64,000 nucleotides of DNA from an uncultured Lachnospiraceae bacterium (GTDB lineage: Bacteria > Bacillota > Clostridia > Lachnospirales > Lachnospiraceae), in NCBI GenBank assembly GCA_910586705.1, contig CAJUJK010000006.1, positions 96,771 to 160,770 on the forward strand, read 5' to 3'. The position numbers and the translations under genes were made by a program. Below are positions 8,091 through 16,122 of this stretch, in pieces. How positions within the stretch are numbered: position 1 is the stretch's first letter; every line of letters starts with the position of its first letter. Under the pieces are notes generated by a model that was given only the letters and a program-made list of their open reading frames with translations, made no database searches and had not been told where the DNA came from.

Positions 8091-8225
8091 ATGAAAACAA
8101 AACTTAGAATAGCGGGACTTCTCACCGCCTTCTCTTTCATCATATATGGCTTGATGCGCGGCGAGGCAGGCGTGGTTCTAAATAAAGCCGTCAACATCTG
8201 TCTGGAATGTATCGGACTTGGATAA
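8091..8225 (+). CDS. CD1871A-type CXXC motif-containing small protein
   Basis: A 44-residue peptide starting at ATG 8091 with GGAGGGCAG directly upstream. It has one transmembrane segment (IAGLLTAFSFIIYGLMRGE) and the ending KAVNICLECIGLG, whose CLEC is the CXXC motif that defines the CD1871A family. Length is normal for that family. The pattern of small CXXC membrane peptide between a TlpA-like lipoprotein and a 4Fe-4S membrane protein is conserved in Clostridia as far as I know, and suggests a redox relay across the membrane. Its biochemical role is not established. Confidence 0.8.
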   Translation: MKTKLRIAGLLTAFSFIIYGLMRGEAGVVLNKAVNICLECIGLG

Positions 8226-8248
8226 ATCGAGCAGAAATGAGATAACAT

Positions 8249-9103
8249 ATGAAAATCACCTATGCAATCAAACGAAAATTGCTCCAATTCATCGCCTTTG
8301 GCTGTTCCAACGCGCATCTTCTGAACTTTAAGGGCGGAAAAATCTATACGGGAAAATGGAAGCAGTTCTGCAATCCGGGACTCAACTGCTACTCCTGCCC
8401 GGCGGCGGGCTTTGCCTGTCCCATCGGCGCTTTGCAGGCTGTGAACGGTTCCAGACAGTTTTCATTCAGCTTCTACGTGACAGGGCTGCTCCTCGCCTTC
8501 GGGGTGCTGCTTGGCAGGGCAGTCTGCGGGTGGCTTTGTCCTTTCGGTCTGCTGCAGGAACTGATCCACAAAATCCCCTCGCCAAAACGGAAACTCAAAA
8601 AAGGATTTCTGTATATCAAATATGTTGTCCTTGTGGTCTTTGTCCTGATCCTGCCTGTCGCAGTCACAGACTACATAGGCATGGGCAAACCTGCCTTCTG
8701 CCAGTATATCTGCCCGGCAGGAACATTAGAGGGCGGACTTTTTCTTCTGGCGGCACACGAAAGTCTCCGAAAAGCAATAGGCGCACTGTTCTCCCTGAAA
8801 ATGGCGATTCTTGTTTTGACACTGATCGGCTGTGTCTTTTTCTATCGCTTTTTCTGCCGGACGCTCTGCCCTTTGGGGGCGATTTACGGGCTGTTCAACA
8901 AAATCAGCATGTTCCATCTGGAAGTGGACAGTCACCGGTGCGTCGGCTGCGGGAAGTGCAAAACGGTGTGCGGCATGGAAGTGGATCCCGTAAAAACGCC
9001 GGACTCCGCCGAGTGCATCCGATGCGGTGCCTGTGTGGACGTGTGCCCAACAGACGCTTTGTACCTCGGATTTTCGACAAAATGCAAGAAAAACCTACCA
9101 TAA
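8249..9103 (+). CDS. 4Fe-4S binding membrane protein, NapH/CcdA-substitute type
   Basis: A 284-residue polytopic protein of the NapH/YccM/RdxA-like family. Hydrophobic segments alternate with cysteine motifs GRAVCGWLCPFGLLQE and CRTLCPLGAIYG, which face the cytoplasmic side in relatives, and an N-terminal CNPGLNCYSCPAAGFACPIGA. The C-terminal end has two classical ferredoxin clusters, CVGCGKCKTVCGMEVD and CIRCGACVDVCPTDAL. It starts 23 nt after the CXXC peptide gene, in the same transcript. It likely moves electrons between a cytoplasmic donor and the outer thiol proteins, doing the job CcdA/DsbD does elsewhere; that role is inferred from neighbours. Confidence 0.85.
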   Translation: MKITYAIKRKLLQFIAFGCSNAHLLNFKGGKIYTGKWKQFCNPGLNCYSCPAAGFACPIGALQAVNGSRQFSFSFYVTGLLLAFGVLLGRAVCGWLCPFGLLQELIHKIPSPKRKLKKGFLYIKYVVLVVFVLILPVAVTDYIGMGKPAFCQYICPAGTLEGGLFLLAAHESLRKAIGALFSLKMAILVLTLIGCVFFYRFFCRTLCPLGAIYGLFNKISMFHLEVDSHRCVGCGKCKTVCGMEVDPVKTPDSAECIRCGACVDVCPTDALYLGFSTKCKKNLP

Positions 9104-9125
9104 TAGGAGTGTTTTTCGTCCTATT
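9102..9125. terminator. stem-loop after the 4Fe-4S protein gene
   Basis: AATAGGA and TCCTATT pair around a 10-nt loop containing five T. It lies between the plus-strand redox unit and the end of the minus-strand Rpn remnant, and could terminate both. Confidence 0.5.
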
Positions 9126-9468
9126 TTGCGTTTTGATTAAGGACAATCTGTTCGATGGTTGTCAACTCTTCCTCCAGTTCTTCCGCGATTTGCAAAACAG
9201 ATTTTCCTCTGGACAACTTCTTTTGCACCTGTTCCTGCAACAGCGCTTCCCGTCCCTGTTCAAAACCTCTGCTCAGTCCGATCTCCATCCCTTCTTTTAT
9301 GCCTTCTTCCTTCCCCTCGCGAAAAAGTGTCCTGAAATGCTTTTTCTCATCATATTCTGTCAAAGTCATATGCAGCACCTCCGCTTTCTGTTTGATCAGG
9401 ATATCTTCAAGCATTCCTTTCTCAATGTAAGTGTCTATCGCCGTGTGGACGGCTTCATCCCTGTACAT
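9121..9468 (-). pseudogene. C-terminal remnant of an Rpn-family (PD-(D/E)XK) protein
   Basis: The 115 codons from ATG 9468 match the C-terminal part of Rpn/PDDEXK transposase-like proteins: TLTEYDEKKHFRTLFREGKEEGIKEGMEIGLSRGFEQGREALL, a charged, Gly-containing helix with EGxxxG repeats, and a helical end with SRGKSVLQIAEELEEELTTIEQIV. The catalytic PD-(D/E)XK core is absent. The frame stays open upstream to about 9550 without a start codon, with SHLVRFLSDGTWKRLHG, so the ORF is the tail of a longer gene. Rpn proteins are recombination-promoting nucleases that occur in many degraded copies in Clostridia. Expression of the fragment is doubtful. Confidence 0.6.
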
Positions 9469-9588
9469 TCCATGCAGCCGCTTCCACGTCCCGTCGGAAA
9501 GGAATCTGACTAAATGACTCTTCCGGCTCCAACGCCAAATTTCGCATCCATTTACAACTATTTCGGGAGCACTAACCTTCTCTCCCCT

Positions 9589-10095
9589 TCACAACCTCTT
9601 CTCCATCAGATAAAACCTTCCCATCCGCCAGTCCGCGAAACCTCTCTTTTCATAGCCGTTCCTTGTATACAGCGCGACAGCTGTCGGATTCTGGGTAAAT
9701 GCGTCCAGCCGCACGGCACCGATCTTCTGTCTGCGCAGTTCTTTCTCTATATGCCGCAGCGTGCGCCCTGCCACGCCCCTGCCCTGAAATTCGGGATTCA
9801 CACAGAGCCTGTGGATGATGCGGTATGTTTCCTTCGGATACTGCCAGTCCCCATCCTCGTACTCGGGATCGCAGGTCTGGTTCACGGTGAAAGTGACGGC
9901 TATCTTCCCTTGTATCGTCCCCACAGATAATGTATTTTCCTGCAAATCTCCAAGAAAGTCGTCCCTAGTAGGATACTTTTCATCCCACTGAAAAATCTTC
10001 TGTTCCTGCATATGTGTGATGGCGGATGCCACCAGCGCGCAAATCCCATCTATATCCGTCTGCCGTGCCGGTCTGAATTTCAGTTCTGCTTCCAT
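9589..10095 (-). CDS. GNAT family N-acetyltransferase
   Basis: A 168-residue GNAT. It opens with LKFRPARQTDIDGICALV, has the acetyl-CoA binding motif A around RLCVNPEFQGRGVAGRTLRHIEKELRRQ (Q/R-x-x-G-x-G/A near residues 113-118) and ends with FTQNPTAVALYTRNGYEKRG (motif B). The middle stretch ITHMQEQKIFQWDEKYPT is common in a Firmicutes subgroup of unknown substrate. I prefer ATG 10095; a TTG and a GTG slightly upstream would overlap the terminator hairpin of the amylase operon. No convincing ribosome binding site is visible, so expression may be low. Confidence 0.75.
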   Translation of the reverse strand: MEAELKFRPARQTDIDGICALVASAITHMQEQKIFQWDEKYPTRDDFLGDLQENTLSVGTIQGKIAVTFTVNQTCDPEYEDGDWQYPKETYRIIHRLCVNPEFQGRGVAGRTLRHIEKELRRQKIGAVRLDAFTQNPTAVALYTRNGYEKRGFADWRMGRFYLMEKRL

Positions 10096-10105
10096 TTTTT
10101 GCACC

Positions 10106-10149
10106 AAAACAGGCGTTTCCCGAAAAACCCACGGGCAAACGCCTGTTTT
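10106..10149 (-). terminator. terminator of the alpha-galactoside operon
   Basis: AAAACAGGCGTTT (10106-10118) pairs perfectly with AAACGCCTGTTTT (10137-10149), ending in a U run on the reverse strand, 20 nt after the GH13 stop. It overlaps the translation start region of the GNAT that follows. Confidence 0.75.
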
Positions 10150-10169
10150 TCTCCTCCCAGACTTTTTCT

Positions 10170-12092
10170 TTATTTCTTCTTCCCGGCAAGATAACAGAAT
10201 CCATACGCCGGAAGCGGTATTTTCTCCGGGGAGACCTGCTCACCCGTGATCAGATCCGTGTACGTTCCATTCACGCCGTCTACGGATACCTCCTTATTAT
10301 ACTCGCTGAAATTAAAGATGCCAAGGATTTCTTCCTCTTCAAATACTCTGCCGATTCCGAGCACGTTTTCATCCCCGGTCGTAAGCGTCCTCGCGTCCGC
10401 CTCCACCGTGAACGCCCGGCTGGATCTTCTGATCTTTTCCAAACGGTCAAGCTGCCCGAAAATCTGTCCCGCCACGCTCTTTTTGTCAGAGACCTGCTCT
10501 GCCAGCTTCCAGTCCAGCTTTCCCCGGTGCAGATAGCGGGAATCCGCCGCCTTGTCCGGGTCGTCCTTATAGCTGTAATCATTCACCTGCCCCACCTCGT
10601 CCCCGCTGTAGAGCACGGGAATCCCGGACTGCATGAACATGTATGCGTGAAGGGTCACGTCCCGTCTGATAGCCCGCTCCATTGCCTCGTCATCCTGCTC
10701 GAAGCCAGCCTTCTCGATGCCGCACATGGAAGCCGTGGTGCCGCAGAATCTGGCGTCTCCCGAAACGGGATCGGCATTGTAAAGTTCGCCGCGGCTTACG
10801 CTTTCCCCCTCATAGCCCTGAAAATAATTGTTCAGATACTGCTTGTGGGAACGCTCCTCAAAGCCCCAGAGACGCAGGGTATCGTAATCCAGTCCCCAGC
10901 CGATATCATCATGGCAGCGCAGATAATTTAAAAATACATACTCCTTTGGCAGGCTGTTCACAATGTCAAGCTGTCTCTTCAGAAGCCGCACGTCCCGCGT
11001 CGCCACGGTGTGCCATGTGGTAGCCATGGTGGTCACGTTGTAGAGCATATGGCACTCGGGCTTTTCCACCGTACCGAAATAGGGAACCACCTTCTCCGGC
11101 TCCATCACCACCTCGCCGAGCAAAAGCACGCCCGGGCATACAATCTCCCCGATCATGCGCATCATGCGCACAATCGTATGTACCTGCTTCAAATTGCGGC
11201 ACTGGGTATGCAGTTCCTTCCAGATATAGGGCACAGCGTCGATGCGCATTATGTCGATGCCCTTGTTCGCAAGAAACAGGAAATTGTACATCATCTCGTT
11301 AAACACCCGCGGATTCTGATAATTCAGATCCCACTGGTAAGGATAAAAGGAAGTCATCACATAATGCCCCACTTCGGGAAGCCATGTGAAATTGCCCGGC
11401 GCGGTGGTGGGAAACACCTGCGGCACCGTCTTCTCGTACTCCGCGGGAATGGCGTCGTTGTCAAAGAAGAAGTAACGGCTCATGTACTCGCCCTCACCCG
11501 CTCTCGCCCGCTTCGCCCACTCGTGGTCCTCGGAAGTGTGGTTCATCACGAAATCCATGCAGACGCTGATCCCCTCCTTCCGGCACGCCGCCGTCAGGCT
11601 CTCCAGATCGTCCATGTCTCCGAGCGCGGGCTGCACTTTCCGAAAATCCGCCACCGCGTAGCCGCCGTCCGACCTTCCCTTCGGCGTATCCAGAAAAGGC
11701 ATCAGATGAATGTAGTTGACATTACAGCTTTTGATATAGGAAAGTTTCTCCTGCACGCCCTGCATGTTCCCCGCAAAATTGTCAATGTAGAGCATCATGC
11801 CGAGCATATCGTTGCCCTTGTACCAGTCGGGATGCTTTTCCCGCTCGATGTCTTTCTTTTTCAGATCTTTTCCCCGCTCCTCGTAAAACTGGTGGAGAAA
11901 ATCACACAGCTCCGCAAACATGGATCCGTTGTCGTAAAGCTCCATGTACAGCCATTTCAGTTCCTCCAGATGCCTCTCAAAACGCTTGCGGTAAACCGCC
12001 TCCGCCCGGGATCCCTTTTCCTTCGTCTGCACTGTCTCCGCCTGCGGCGCCGCTTTCTTCATCTTCGCTGTTTCTGCCTTCTTCCCTCTCAT
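10170..12092 (-). CDS. GH13 glycoside hydrolase, amylosucrase/sucrose hydrolase-like
   Basis: A 640-residue alpha-amylase-superfamily enzyme. After a charged N-terminal stretch comes a helical domain (FERHLEELKWLYMELYDN) as in amylosucrases, then the TIM barrel. The catalytic residues are visible: nucleophile Asp in MRIDAVPYIW (about residue 284), acid/base Glu in LLGEVVM (about 326) and the transition-state Asp in LRCHDDIGW (about 395). The full domain set and length resemble GH13 subfamily 4 (amylosucrase, sucrose hydrolase) more than sucrose phosphorylase GtfA. AGGAGG lies five bases before the ATG, 19 nt after the GH36 gene. It probably cleaves the sucrose left after GH36 removes galactose from raffinose-family sugars. 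Confidence 0.82.
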   Translation of the reverse strand: MRGKKAETAKMKKAAPQAETVQTKEKGSRAEAVYRKRFERHLEELKWLYMELYDNGSMFAELCDFLHQFYEERGKDLKKKDIEREKHPDWYKGNDMLGMMLYIDNFAGNMQGVQEKLSYIKSCNVNYIHLMPFLDTPKGRSDGGYAVADFRKVQPALGDMDDLESLTAACRKEGISVCMDFVMNHTSEDHEWAKRARAGEGEYMSRYFFFDNDAIPAEYEKTVPQVFPTTAPGNFTWLPEVGHYVMTSFYPYQWDLNYQNPRVFNEMMYNFLFLANKGIDIMRIDAVPYIWKELHTQCRNLKQVHTIVRMMRMIGEIVCPGVLLLGEVVMEPEKVVPYFGTVEKPECHMLYNVTTMATTWHTVATRDVRLLKRQLDIVNSLPKEYVFLNYLRCHDDIGWGLDYDTLRLWGFEERSHKQYLNNYFQGYEGESVSRGELYNADPVSGDARFCGTTASMCGIEKAGFEQDDEAMERAIRRDVTLHAYMFMQSGIPVLYSGDEVGQVNDYSYKDDPDKAADSRYLHRGKLDWKLAEQVSDKKSVAGQIFGQLDRLEKIRRSSRAFTVEADARTLTTGDENVLGIGRVFEEEEILGIFNFSEYNKEVSVDGVNGTYTDLITGEQVSPEKIPLPAYGFCYLAGKKK

Positions 12093-12111
12093 ATAAGCCT
12101 CCTGAGAAATC

Positions 12112-14292
12112 TCATGTTTCTCTTATTAACTCGATCTGATACGCCGGATACTCCTTCTGCTCCACCGGCATGGGAAGCCCTGCCTTCATCAGATCAGCCC
12201 CGTAATAACGCCTGCCGCTCTCCGTATCCCGGTACACCGAAGTATCGTCAAGCCCCTTAAGCTTCACATAGCTCACCGTCATATTGCCGTGCATTTCCAA
12301 CATCACCACGCTGAGCAGCGCGCGGCTCCTGTCCTTTGACACAAACATCCACGCCGTGTAAGCCGCCGCAAACGGATCGGAAAGCCGGTAATAGCTGCCC
12401 CGGCGTATCAGCGCCTCCCAGCCCTTATACTTCCTGATCTGTTCCCTGACAGACGCTTTCTCCTCCTCCGTCAGTTTCTCCGGGTCAAGCTCATAGCCGA
12501 AAGCGCCCGCCATTGCCACCACGCCTCTCGTGTGCAGGCTCACGCTCCTGCCGGTCTGGTGGTTCGGCACAGCCGACACATGGGAGCAGACGGTGGACGC
12601 CGGATAGAAAAAGGAAGTGCCGTACTGGATGCGCAGCCTGTCCAGTGCGTCCGTATTGTCGCTGCACCAGATCTGGGGCGTATAGTAAAGCATACCCGCG
12701 TCAAATCTGCCGCCGCCGCCGCTGCAGCCCTCCAGCAGAATATCCGGGTACCTTTGCAGGAGTCTCTCCAGAAACTCATATACCCCCAGCACATACTGGT
12801 AGGTCACCTTCCCCTGCGCGGTTTCTCCCGAAAACACATCCACAATGCTGCGGTTCATATCCCACTTGACGTACTCAATCTTTCCCTGATCAAGAATCCC
12901 GCAGATCTGTTCAAAAATATAGTCCCTGACGTCTTTTCTGGTAAAATCGAGCACAAGCTGGTTCCGCCCCCTGACAGGCTCCCTGCCCGGTATCCGCAGC
13001 GCCCAGTCGGGGTGTTTCCTGTACAGTTCGCTGTCCTCCGACACCATCTCCGGCTCAATCCAGATACCGAATTTTACACCTTCACTGTTGACCTTGTCAA
13101 TCAGCTCCCGCAGAGTGCACCCCAGCTTTTTCTCGTTGACCTGCCAGTCGCCGAGACCGCTGTTGTCGTCCTCTCTTTTCCCAAACCAGCCGTCATCCAT
13201 GACGATCATATCGATGCCAAGCGCCGCCGTGCTCTTCGCCAGTTTTAATATGGTCTGTCCGTCGAAGGTAAAGTATGCCGCCTCCCAGCTGTTTAGCAGC
13301 ACGGGGCGGGGTGCGTCCCTGAATTTCCCCCTGCACAGATGTTCCCCGATGCAGGCGTGGAAACGGGCGGACAGCAATCCAAGCCCCCTGTCAGAATAAC
13401 AGAGGATCGTCTCGGGAACCGTCAGTTTCTCACCCTGCTCTAACGTATAATGGAACACGTCGCTCTGCAGCCCCATCAGCAGCCTTGTCTGGTCGTACTG
13501 GTCCCGCTCCGCCTCGCAGAGGAAATTGCCGCTGTAGACAAACAACATGCCGTAGCAGTTTCCCGCATCCTCCGTGGCGCTCCTGTCCGCCAGAATCACC
13601 GCCGGATTGTACTGGTGGCTTGACGTGCCTCTGCGGCTGCCGATGGCGTAAGTGCCGTGCCGCAGCGCTTCCCGCTGTAAATTCCTCTCCATGGTATGTC
13701 TGCCGTAAAAACTGAGCATGTCAAAGCTGCCCGTGACAAAATCCAGACAGGCGGACGCCGCCTTCTCGACCGTCACGCCCTTGTTTCCCCTGTTTTCCAG
13801 AATAACACTTCTGGTAATGATATCCGCTTCCTCCAGCACGCCGTACAGAAGCGTCACCCGCATACCGCTCACTTTATCGCCCAGAGTGATTTCCAGTGTC
13901 TGTGCCTCCCCCGAGTCATCATAGACTGCCGGTAGTCCCGGCAGCCCATACTTTCCTTTTTTGATCTCATGTCCGATATAGCGTAAATCACAACAATCAG
14001 AGCCGTCCGCATTCCGGACGATCAGGGCGCTGTTTCTGAAATCCCCGACGCCCATAACAGGATATTCCTGAGGCAGCACATCCAGAGAGTAGGTTCTGTC
14101 GTTCCCCACATCCCACGGGTTTCCCGAAAATCCCCTGTCATAACAGGTGAGCAGATAATCCATATTTCCGTACACACGCCCGCCATAATACAGATGCAGC
14201 AAAAATCCGTACTCATCCACCTTCATCCGGTAAGACGTATGCTTTGTATCCAAAGTAAAAATGCGACCTTCCTGCCGAAATCCAATTGCCAT
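12112..14292 (-). CDS. aga: alpha-galactosidase, GH36
   Basis: A 726-residue cytoplasmic alpha-galactosidase. The N-terminal beta-sandwich is followed by the catalytic barrel with VKWDMNRSIVDVF (nucleophile Asp near residue 476) and CSDNTDALDRLRIQYG (acid/base Asp near 546), plus CSGGGGRFDAGMLYY, all standard for GH36 clan D enzymes. Length matches bacterial Aga/RafA proteins of about 730 residues. No signal peptide, so it acts on sugars already imported. It lies 100 nt after the second permease gene, behind two stem-loops, and is followed closely by the GH13 gene. Role: removal of terminal alpha-1,6-galactose from melibiose, raffinose and stachyose. Confidence 0.93.
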   Translation of the reverse strand: MAIGFRQEGRIFTLDTKHTSYRMKVDEYGFLLHLYYGGRVYGNMDYLLTCYDRGFSGNPWDVGNDRTYSLDVLPQEYPVMGVGDFRNSALIVRNADGSDCCDLRYIGHEIKKGKYGLPGLPAVYDDSGEAQTLEITLGDKVSGMRVTLLYGVLEEADIITRSVILENRGNKGVTVEKAASACLDFVTGSFDMLSFYGRHTMERNLQREALRHGTYAIGSRRGTSSHQYNPAVILADRSATEDAGNCYGMLFVYSGNFLCEAERDQYDQTRLLMGLQSDVFHYTLEQGEKLTVPETILCYSDRGLGLLSARFHACIGEHLCRGKFRDAPRPVLLNSWEAAYFTFDGQTILKLAKSTAALGIDMIVMDDGWFGKREDDNSGLGDWQVNEKKLGCTLRELIDKVNSEGVKFGIWIEPEMVSEDSELYRKHPDWALRIPGREPVRGRNQLVLDFTRKDVRDYIFEQICGILDQGKIEYVKWDMNRSIVDVFSGETAQGKVTYQYVLGVYEFLERLLQRYPDILLEGCSGGGGRFDAGMLYYTPQIWCSDNTDALDRLRIQYGTSFFYPASTVCSHVSAVPNHQTGRSVSLHTRGVVAMAGAFGYELDPEKLTEEEKASVREQIRKYKGWEALIRRGSYYRLSDPFAAAYTAWMFVSKDRSRALLSVVMLEMHGNMTVSYVKLKGLDDTSVYRDTESGRRYYGADLMKAGLPMPVEQKEYPAYQIELIRET

Positions 14293-14324
14293 GTTCCATA
14301 CCTCTTCCTAAATCCAATTTCTTC

Positions 14325-14352
14325 GGAGAATGCCTCTTTTCAGGCATTCTCC
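14325..14352. repeat. dispersed hairpin, copy 1
   Basis: GGAGAATGCCT and AGGCATTCTCC pair perfectly around CTTTTC. The same stem and loop sequence occurs again at 34275-34300, in a different gene context, so it is a repeated hairpin and not just a local terminator. Confidence 0.6.
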
Positions 14353-14357
14353 CATCT

Positions 14358-14385
14358 GAGAAGGAGTTGCCTGCAACTCCTTCTC
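14358..14385 (-). terminator. intercistronic stem-loop before aga
   Basis: GAGAAGGAGTTGC (14358-14370) pairs perfectly with GCAACTCCTTCTC (14373-14385) with a 2-nt loop, just downstream of the permease stop. With the neighbouring hairpin it would reduce or stabilise the mRNA at the border between the transport genes and the hydrolase genes. Confidence 0.6.
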
Positions 14386-14391
14386 ACATTG

Positions 14392-15234
14392 TTATTTAAC
14401 CGCGCCGTTTACCACACCGTTCAGGATCTGTTTCTGACAGATCACATAAAACACCAGAATCGGGATCAGAGACAGCAGATATGATGCAAACGCCAGATTA
14501 TAGTTGGTTCCAAACTGTGACTGGAAGTTCAACTGGGCTAGGGGAAGCGTGTTCTCGGAAGAACCCGCCATGATGATCAACGGCGTCATTACATCATTCC
14601 ATACTGCCAGCGCAGTAATAACCGCAACCGTAGCATGCATCGGCTTCATAATCGGAAAAATGATTTTCCAGTAAGTCAGCCATGTGGAAGCACCGTCTAC
14701 TCTCGCCGCCTCCTCCAGCGCCAACGGAATGTTCGTCAGATAACCCGAGTACAGCATGATATTCATCGGCATATAGAATACCACATACAGAAGAATCACG
14801 CCAACCCAGTTTGCGAGACCCATCTCCGCCGTCTGCTTTGCCAGCGGCATCATCAGGATCGCAAAAGGTACAAACATACCGCTGACGATAAAGAGATAAA
14901 CAAAATTGTAAAACTTGCTGGACTTATTCCGTCCCAGTGTATATCCCATCAGGGAGTGGATCAGGATGGAAAGTCCCACTGTCAGCCCGGAGATTAACAG
15001 GCTGTTTTTCAAAGAGTTCCAGAAATCCGTCACCTCCATTGCCTCCCTGAAATTCTGCAGGCTCCACACCTTGGGAAGCGACAGGATACCGCTTATGCTG
15101 TTTGTCATCTCAGAGGGCTGTTTGAACGCGATCACCACAGTCATATACAGAGGAAAGATAATCGTGGAAAGCCCGAGAATAAGCAGCACCATAACGGTTT
15201 TGTTTGATTTTCCGACTGTCGATGTTTGCTTCAT
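14392..15234 (-). CDS. sugar ABC transporter permease, MsmG/MalG type
   Basis: A 280-residue inner-membrane permease of the carbohydrate uptake transporter-1 class, with six hydrophobic segments and the cytoplasmic coupling loop EAARVDGASTWLTYWKIIFPIMKP (about residues 175-198), which docks on the ATPase. The C-terminal end QILNGVVNGAVK is typical of the MalG/LacG side. It overlaps the other permease by 4 nt. Together with the SBP it forms an alpha-galactoside importer; no ATP-binding protein gene is in this window, so a shared MsmK-type ATPase must be used. Confidence 0.9.
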   Translation of the reverse strand: MKQTSTVGKSNKTVMVLLILGLSTIIFPLYMTVVIAFKQPSEMTNSISGILSLPKVWSLQNFREAMEVTDFWNSLKNSLLISGLTVGLSILIHSLMGYTLGRNKSSKFYNFVYLFIVSGMFVPFAILMMPLAKQTAEMGLANWVGVILLYVVFYMPMNIMLYSGYLTNIPLALEEAARVDGASTWLTYWKIIFPIMKPMHATVAVITALAVWNDVMTPLIIMAGSSENTLPLAQLNFQSQFGTNYNLAFASYLLSLIPILVFYVICQKQILNGVVNGAVK

Positions 15235-16106
15235 AACTGCTCCTCCTTTGAACTGGAAAATTTCATCTGCGCAACAGAGATCACTACAATGACAATAAAG
15301 AATACAACCGCGTTGGCGCTCTGGAAACCGAACTGTCCGCCCGACATACCGTTATTGTAAATCAGGTAGGAAATGGACTCCGTGCTCTGCGCGGGACCGC
15401 CCTTTGTCAATGCGATGATCTGGTCAAACACCATCAGGAAGTTTTTCACGCACAACACCATGTTGATGGAGAAAAACGGTATAATCAGCGGAAATGTCAG
15501 GTGCTTAAACTGTTTCCAGCCAGTGGCGCCGTCCAGACCGCCCGCCTCATAGACGTCTTCCGGCACCGTCTGTAATCCCGATATATAAATGATCGTGTTC
15601 ATCGCGATCGCCTGCCATGCGCAGACAATCATAACGCCGATCCAGGCTTTGCTCGGACTGGACAGTATGCTGGAGCGCAATCCCTCCATGCCGGTCATAT
15701 CCGCAAGCGCCGGAACGATATAAGTAAAGAAGTAGTTAAAAATGTAGCCCACTACCAGAGCCCCGAGTATGTTCGGCAGGAAATAGGCGCCCCGGAAAAA
15801 TCCCTTCGCCCTAATCTTGCTGTTGAGTCCCAGAGCCAGAATCAGACTGAGCACGTTTACCACGATCGTGGTCACAAGCGCCAGCTTGATCGTGAACAGG
15901 TAGGACTTTCCTACACGCGTGTCCGAAAACAGGTCAATATAGTTTCTAAGCCCCACCCAGTCGTGGCTTCCGAACCCTCTGGAATTGGTGAAGCTGTACA
16001 TGGCGCCCCGGATCAGTGGAATCGTGTTAAAGCAGATAAACAGCGCCAGAATCGGTATTGTAATCAGTAAAAACGTTCTCTTTCTCTCATTTTCATGTTT
16101 CGTCAT
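15231..16106 (-). CDS. sugar ABC transporter permease, MsmF/MalF type
   Basis: A 291-residue permease from the preferred ATG 16106 (GGAAGGGGG upstream; an earlier in-frame ATG at 16151 lies inside the SBP gene). It has the N-terminal Lys/Arg-rich segment, six membrane spans and the EAA loop EAGGLDGATGWKQFKHLTFPLIIP near residues 192-215. MalF/UgpA-type permeases pair with a MalG-type partner, here the overlapping next gene. It starts 17 nt after the SBP stop, so all three are one transcript. Substrate inferred from GH36/GH13 downstream: raffinose, melibiose or related sugars. Confidence 0.9.
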   Translation of the reverse strand: MTKHENERKRTFLLITIPILALFICFNTIPLIRGAMYSFTNSRGFGSHDWVGLRNYIDLFSDTRVGKSYLFTIKLALVTTIVVNVLSLILALGLNSKIRAKGFFRGAYFLPNILGALVVGYIFNYFFTYIVPALADMTGMEGLRSSILSSPSKAWIGVMIVCAWQAIAMNTIIYISGLQTVPEDVYEAGGLDGATGWKQFKHLTFPLIIPFFSINMVLCVKNFLMVFDQIIALTKGGPAQSTESISYLIYNNGMSGGQFGFQSANAVVFFIVIVVISVAQMKFSSSKEEQL

Positions 16107-16122
16107 CACTTTTACCCCCTTC

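Noticed and set aside
8356..9513. 385-codon Arg/Cys-rich frame
   Set aside because: Alternative frame of the 4Fe-4S membrane protein gene, without any family signature.
9121..9550. Complete insertion sequence around the Rpn remnant
   Set aside because: No terminal inverted repeats and no catalytic domain; only the C-terminal part of one protein is left.
11010..12260. 416-codon open frame on the plus strand
   Set aside because: Antisense to the GH13 gene, His/Arg-rich composition typical of shadow frames.
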